Assembly: GCF_017912535.1 (NCBI RefSeq)
Contig: NZ_JAERQK010000003.1
Location: 124,001 to 188,000 of the forward strand
DNA length: 64,000 bases
From: Motiliproteus sediminis
GTDB taxonomy: Bacteria > Pseudomonadota > Gammaproteobacteria > Pseudomonadales > Balneatricaceae
Direction: 5' to 3'
Position numbers and translations under genes: made by a program
Part shown: one piece after another, positions 61,675 to 64,000 of the stretch
Layout: each line of letters opens with the position of its first letter
Position numbering within the stretch: position 1 is the stretch's first letter
The notes under the pieces: generated by a model
The model's input: the letters and a program-made list of their open reading frames with translations, nothing else
What the model was told of the DNA's origin: nothing
The model's database searches: none

Positions 61675-64000
61675 TCACTCCGGGCGCGGGGCGTCGGTAA
61701 AACGCTGGTTCAGCTCTTCGAAGAAACTGTTAAAGGGGACCGTCAGCCACAAGCGCTGCAGTTGCAACATCGAACGCACGCAGGTGGGTTCGTTGCTGTC
61801 TTGCTGCAGGGCGTCCTGTAGTCGCTCCATCTGGTACTCCATCCGCAGCGCCTGATCCTCGTCCGGCGTGGTCTGTCCGCAGAGAATTTCCCGTCTGATA
61901 CAGAGCAGTCGCAGTGCCCGGTCGCTGCTCGCCAGCAGCGCATCGATCCCGTCGGGGGCCGCGCTGATGCGTTGCAGTGCGTCAAGCCGCGCCGCCACCG
62001 CAGCCCGGACATCGTCAGCCAGGGTCTCTGGCAGCGTCCCATTGATCGGCTGTAACGGCGGTTGCTGGCCGTCCAGTAGCGCCTTTTCCAACTGCTGGCA
62101 CTGCTGCTCTAGCTGCTGCAGTGCGCTCCAGTCCGGCTCCTGCGGATGACAACGCAGCTGGTATGCAAACAGGGCGGTTTCGAAACGGCGCTGCAAGCGC
62201 CGACCGTCAGCCAACTGATCCAGTTGCTGCTGGAACTGCTGTTGCAGCCGTGCCGGACTGAGGGGCAGTGGCTGGTGCGTGTCTTCAAGCTCAACGCATA
62301 GCGCTTCGCACTGCTGTCGGGCCTGTTCTTCGTTGTCGGCCCGCGCAGTTTTGGCACGCTGGTGCAGCTGGTTACAGGCATCGTTGAACCGCGGCCAAAG
62401 TTGTTGTTCGAGCTCCCGCTCAGTGGGCCCCAGCTGTTTCCATTGGCGTTGCAGCTCCCGGGCTTGTTCGGCACCGGCGTCAAGATCGGAGTCGCCCAGG
62501 AGGCGCTCAGCCTGCCCGGTCAGTTGCTGTTTTAGTTCGCCGTTGCTTCGGCGCATCTGGTCAAGCTGCTGCTCCAGCGCCTTGAGGCCCTGATTGAAAC
62601 GTTTCTGAAGTTTCTTGCCGGGTGCTCGCTCCACCGGACTGAAATGGCGCCAGTCACTGCGCAGTTGCCGATTACTGGCCACCAGCGACTTGAGATCGGC
62701 ACGGGACCAGTCGGTATGCTGGAGTAGATGATCCAGTTGCTCGCACAGCCGTTCACGCTGGCTCAGGTTCTGCTGGCGCAGTTGGCGTTGCTGGTCAAAG
62801 TAATCGCGACAGTTACTGTAGGCCCGGTCGTTGGCTTGCTGATACTGGCGTCGCAGACCGTGTGGAATCAACGGGCTGTCGAGCTGCTTCCACTGCTGCT
62901 GCAGCTCTTTGAGCTGGGCGGCACGATTGGCGACCGCCTGGGAGTCGTCGGCGGAGAGGGCTTCCATTGCCTGACAAAGGGCTTCCAGCTTGGGCCGGGT
63001 GGCAAATTGCTGCCATCCCTGCAGCTCCTGATAGCGGGCGTTGAGACGGGTAAACTGTTGTTTGTCGCGTCCGCGCAGCTGGCGCTGCTGCTCCCGTAGC
63101 GGCCGGATGGCATCCGTGGCAGCGGTGAGTGCGCCCTGGTCCAATGCTTGCTCGAGCCGTTCGAGGTGATCCCGCAGAGCGTCATCGCCCGGCTCGGGAG
63201 CCGGCTGTAGTTGCTGCTGCAGCGTGGTCAGCCGCAGCCGGCAGTGTTGCAGTAGCGGCGTGGTCGGTAACTGGCGCGGCCACGCCAGCTGCTCCAGCAG
63301 CGCTGTCAGTTGTTCAGTCTCATCAGCGGCTTGCAGCTGCGGCGCCAGCTCGTCGTAGCGCTGCCAGTGTGCCAGTCGTTGCGAAACATTGGCGTGGCAT
63401 TGGTCGAACTGCTGTTGTTCGCTGGTGGTCACGGGGCGGATAACGGCCAGCTCCTGCCAACGCTGCTGCCAGTGCTCCAGTTCGGAAGTGGCGCTGCGCT
63501 GGTCGGCTGCCGTCGGCTGAGTGAGGGCCTCGGCGGCTTGTCGAATGGTCGCCAGCAACTGTTGTTGCTCACTGTGCGCGCAGGCTTGCTGGTCGCGTTC
63601 GGCCAGTTCCTCGGCGTAACGGTCTGCTTTAAGCACGCACTGGGCATGGGCTTTGTCGAACCGGGTGAGGTAGTTGTGGGCAGGTTCGAAATCGAGACTG
63701 TCCCACTGCAGTTTCAGCCCCTGAAGCTTGGCCTGGTAGTGGGGCGCAACACTCTCTTCTGCTAACTTTTCCAGCGCTTGGCACAGGTGCTGTTGGGCTT
63801 GCTGACGGCTCTGTTCGCGTTGGGCCTCGTCGCGCTGGGCGTCCTGTCGAGACTTGAGAGTGCGGTACAGGTTTTTATCGCTTTGTCGTACCTGACGAAT
63901 CAGTTGCTGCAGTAGCTCGGGGTCGCGAATGCTTTCCGCTGCCAGTTGCCGCAGGGGACGGCTGTCGGCATCGGTGATCACCTTGGCCAATGCACTTTCG
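61675..64000 (-). CDS. DUF349 protein, 5' end beyond the window
   Basis: At least 775 residues, open to the window edge: the frame continues upstream (ESALAKVITDADSRPL) and no good start is present, so the gene is partial. The visible part is an alpha-helical, Gln-rich coiled-coil protein with several DUF349 repeats (QWKQLDSPLIPHGLRRQYQQ, RHFSPVERAPGKKLQKRFNQ, QWKQLGPTERELEQQLWPRF). DUF349 proteins are common in gammaproteobacteria and uncharacterised. Its stop lies 4 bases after the fadD stop on the opposite strand. Confidence 0.85.
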   Translation of the reverse strand, partial: ESALAKVITDADSRPLRQLAAESIRDPELLQQLIRQVRQSDKNLYRTLKSRQDAQRDEAQREQSRQQAQQHLCQALEKLAEESVAPHYQAKLQGLKLQWDSLDFEPAHNYLTRFDKAHAQCVLKADRYAEELAERDQQACAHSEQQQLLATIRQAAEALTQPTAADQRSATSELEHWQQRWQELAVIRPVTTSEQQQFDQCHANVSQRLAHWQRYDELAPQLQAADETEQLTALLEQLAWPRQLPTTPLLQHCRLRLTTLQQQLQPAPEPGDDALRDHLERLEQALDQGALTAATDAIRPLREQQRQLRGRDKQQFTRLNARYQELQGWQQFATRPKLEALCQAMEALSADDSQAVANRAAQLKELQQQWKQLDSPLIPHGLRRQYQQANDRAYSNCRDYFDQQRQLRQQNLSQRERLCEQLDHLLQHTDWSRADLKSLVASNRQLRSDWRHFSPVERAPGKKLQKRFNQGLKALEQQLDQMRRSNGELKQQLTGQAERLLGDSDLDAGAEQARELQRQWKQLGPTERELEQQLWPRFNDACNQLHQRAKTARADNEEQARQQCEALCVELEDTHQPLPLSPARLQQQFQQQLDQLADGRRLQRRFETALFAYQLRCHPQEPDWSALQQLEQQCQQLEKALLDGQQPPLQPINGTLPETLADDVRAAVAARLDALQRISAAPDGIDALLASSDRALRLLCIRREILCGQTTPDEDQALRMEYQMERLQDALQQDSNEPTCVRSMLQLQRLWLTVPFNSFFEELNQRFTDAPRPE

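Overview
The window reads as chromosome of a free-living, flagellated, probably marine gammaproteobacterium. GC content is high (roughly 58-60% by eye), genes are tightly packed, and many families are typical of Oceanospirillales/Pseudomonadales-like bacteria: DUF3422, elongation factor P hydroxylase EpmC, TtcA, a PIN-PhoH protein, short PutA, Na+-coupled amino-acid symporters and UPF0149. I see no tRNA, rRNA, CRISPR array, prophage or insertion sequence. The genus cannot be fixed from this sequence alone.

Layout. 1-370 is a non-coding stretch rich in hairpins. 370-8900 holds an alanine/Na+ symporter, a secreted lectin-like protein, an IscA/HesB protein behind a possible sigma-54 promoter, a methyltransferase, a LOG-family enzyme, a small YjfB motility protein behind a possible FliA promoter, a MOSC protein, a 2-hydroxyacid dehydrogenase and small unknown proteins. 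8957-11756 is a leucine dehydrogenase plus Na+-dependent transporter unit with a LiuR-like palindrome and a 32-codon upstream ORF. 11805-18577 is the most interesting region. All its genes are on the minus strand: a FliA-promoted flagellin with a zinc-metalloprotease insert (flagellinolysin), an unknown exported protein, a LuxP-type autoinducer-2 receptor, a sensor kinase that joins a LuxQ-like periplasmic domain to a NarX/DegS-type kinase core, and a DUF3095 protein with nucleotide-cyclase-like motifs.

18719-26850 is mixed metabolism: NfsB-like nitroreductase, EamA exporter, TrpB2, DUF155, haloacid dehalogenase, a spermidine-synthase-like protein and unknowns. 26987-31695 is a tight four-gene unit: DUF3422, BolA, an MsbA-type ABC exporter and a cardiolipin-synthase-like enzyme. 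31752-42236 carries recQ, yqaA-like, ttcA, epmC, a SCO/PheA cluster, trmH, a cupredoxin and several lipoproteins. 42307-53519 carries deaD, a porin, a haem-motif GGDEF/EVL c-di-GMP protein, PhoH, a CobB sirtuin overlapping an MFS gene, and ppnN. 53527-64000 carries putA, a beta-ketothiolase, an AIM24-like protein, YafJ, fadD and a DUF349 gene cut by the window edge.

Themes: use of amino acids (Ala, Leu/Ile/Val, Pro) and fatty acids as substrates; signalling at the cell surface (AI-2-type receptor, c-di-GMP enzyme, proteolytic flagellin); and RNA/translation modification (TtcA, TrmH, EpmC, DeaD). The candidate system worth most attention is the flagellinolysin / LuxP / hybrid LuxQ locus.
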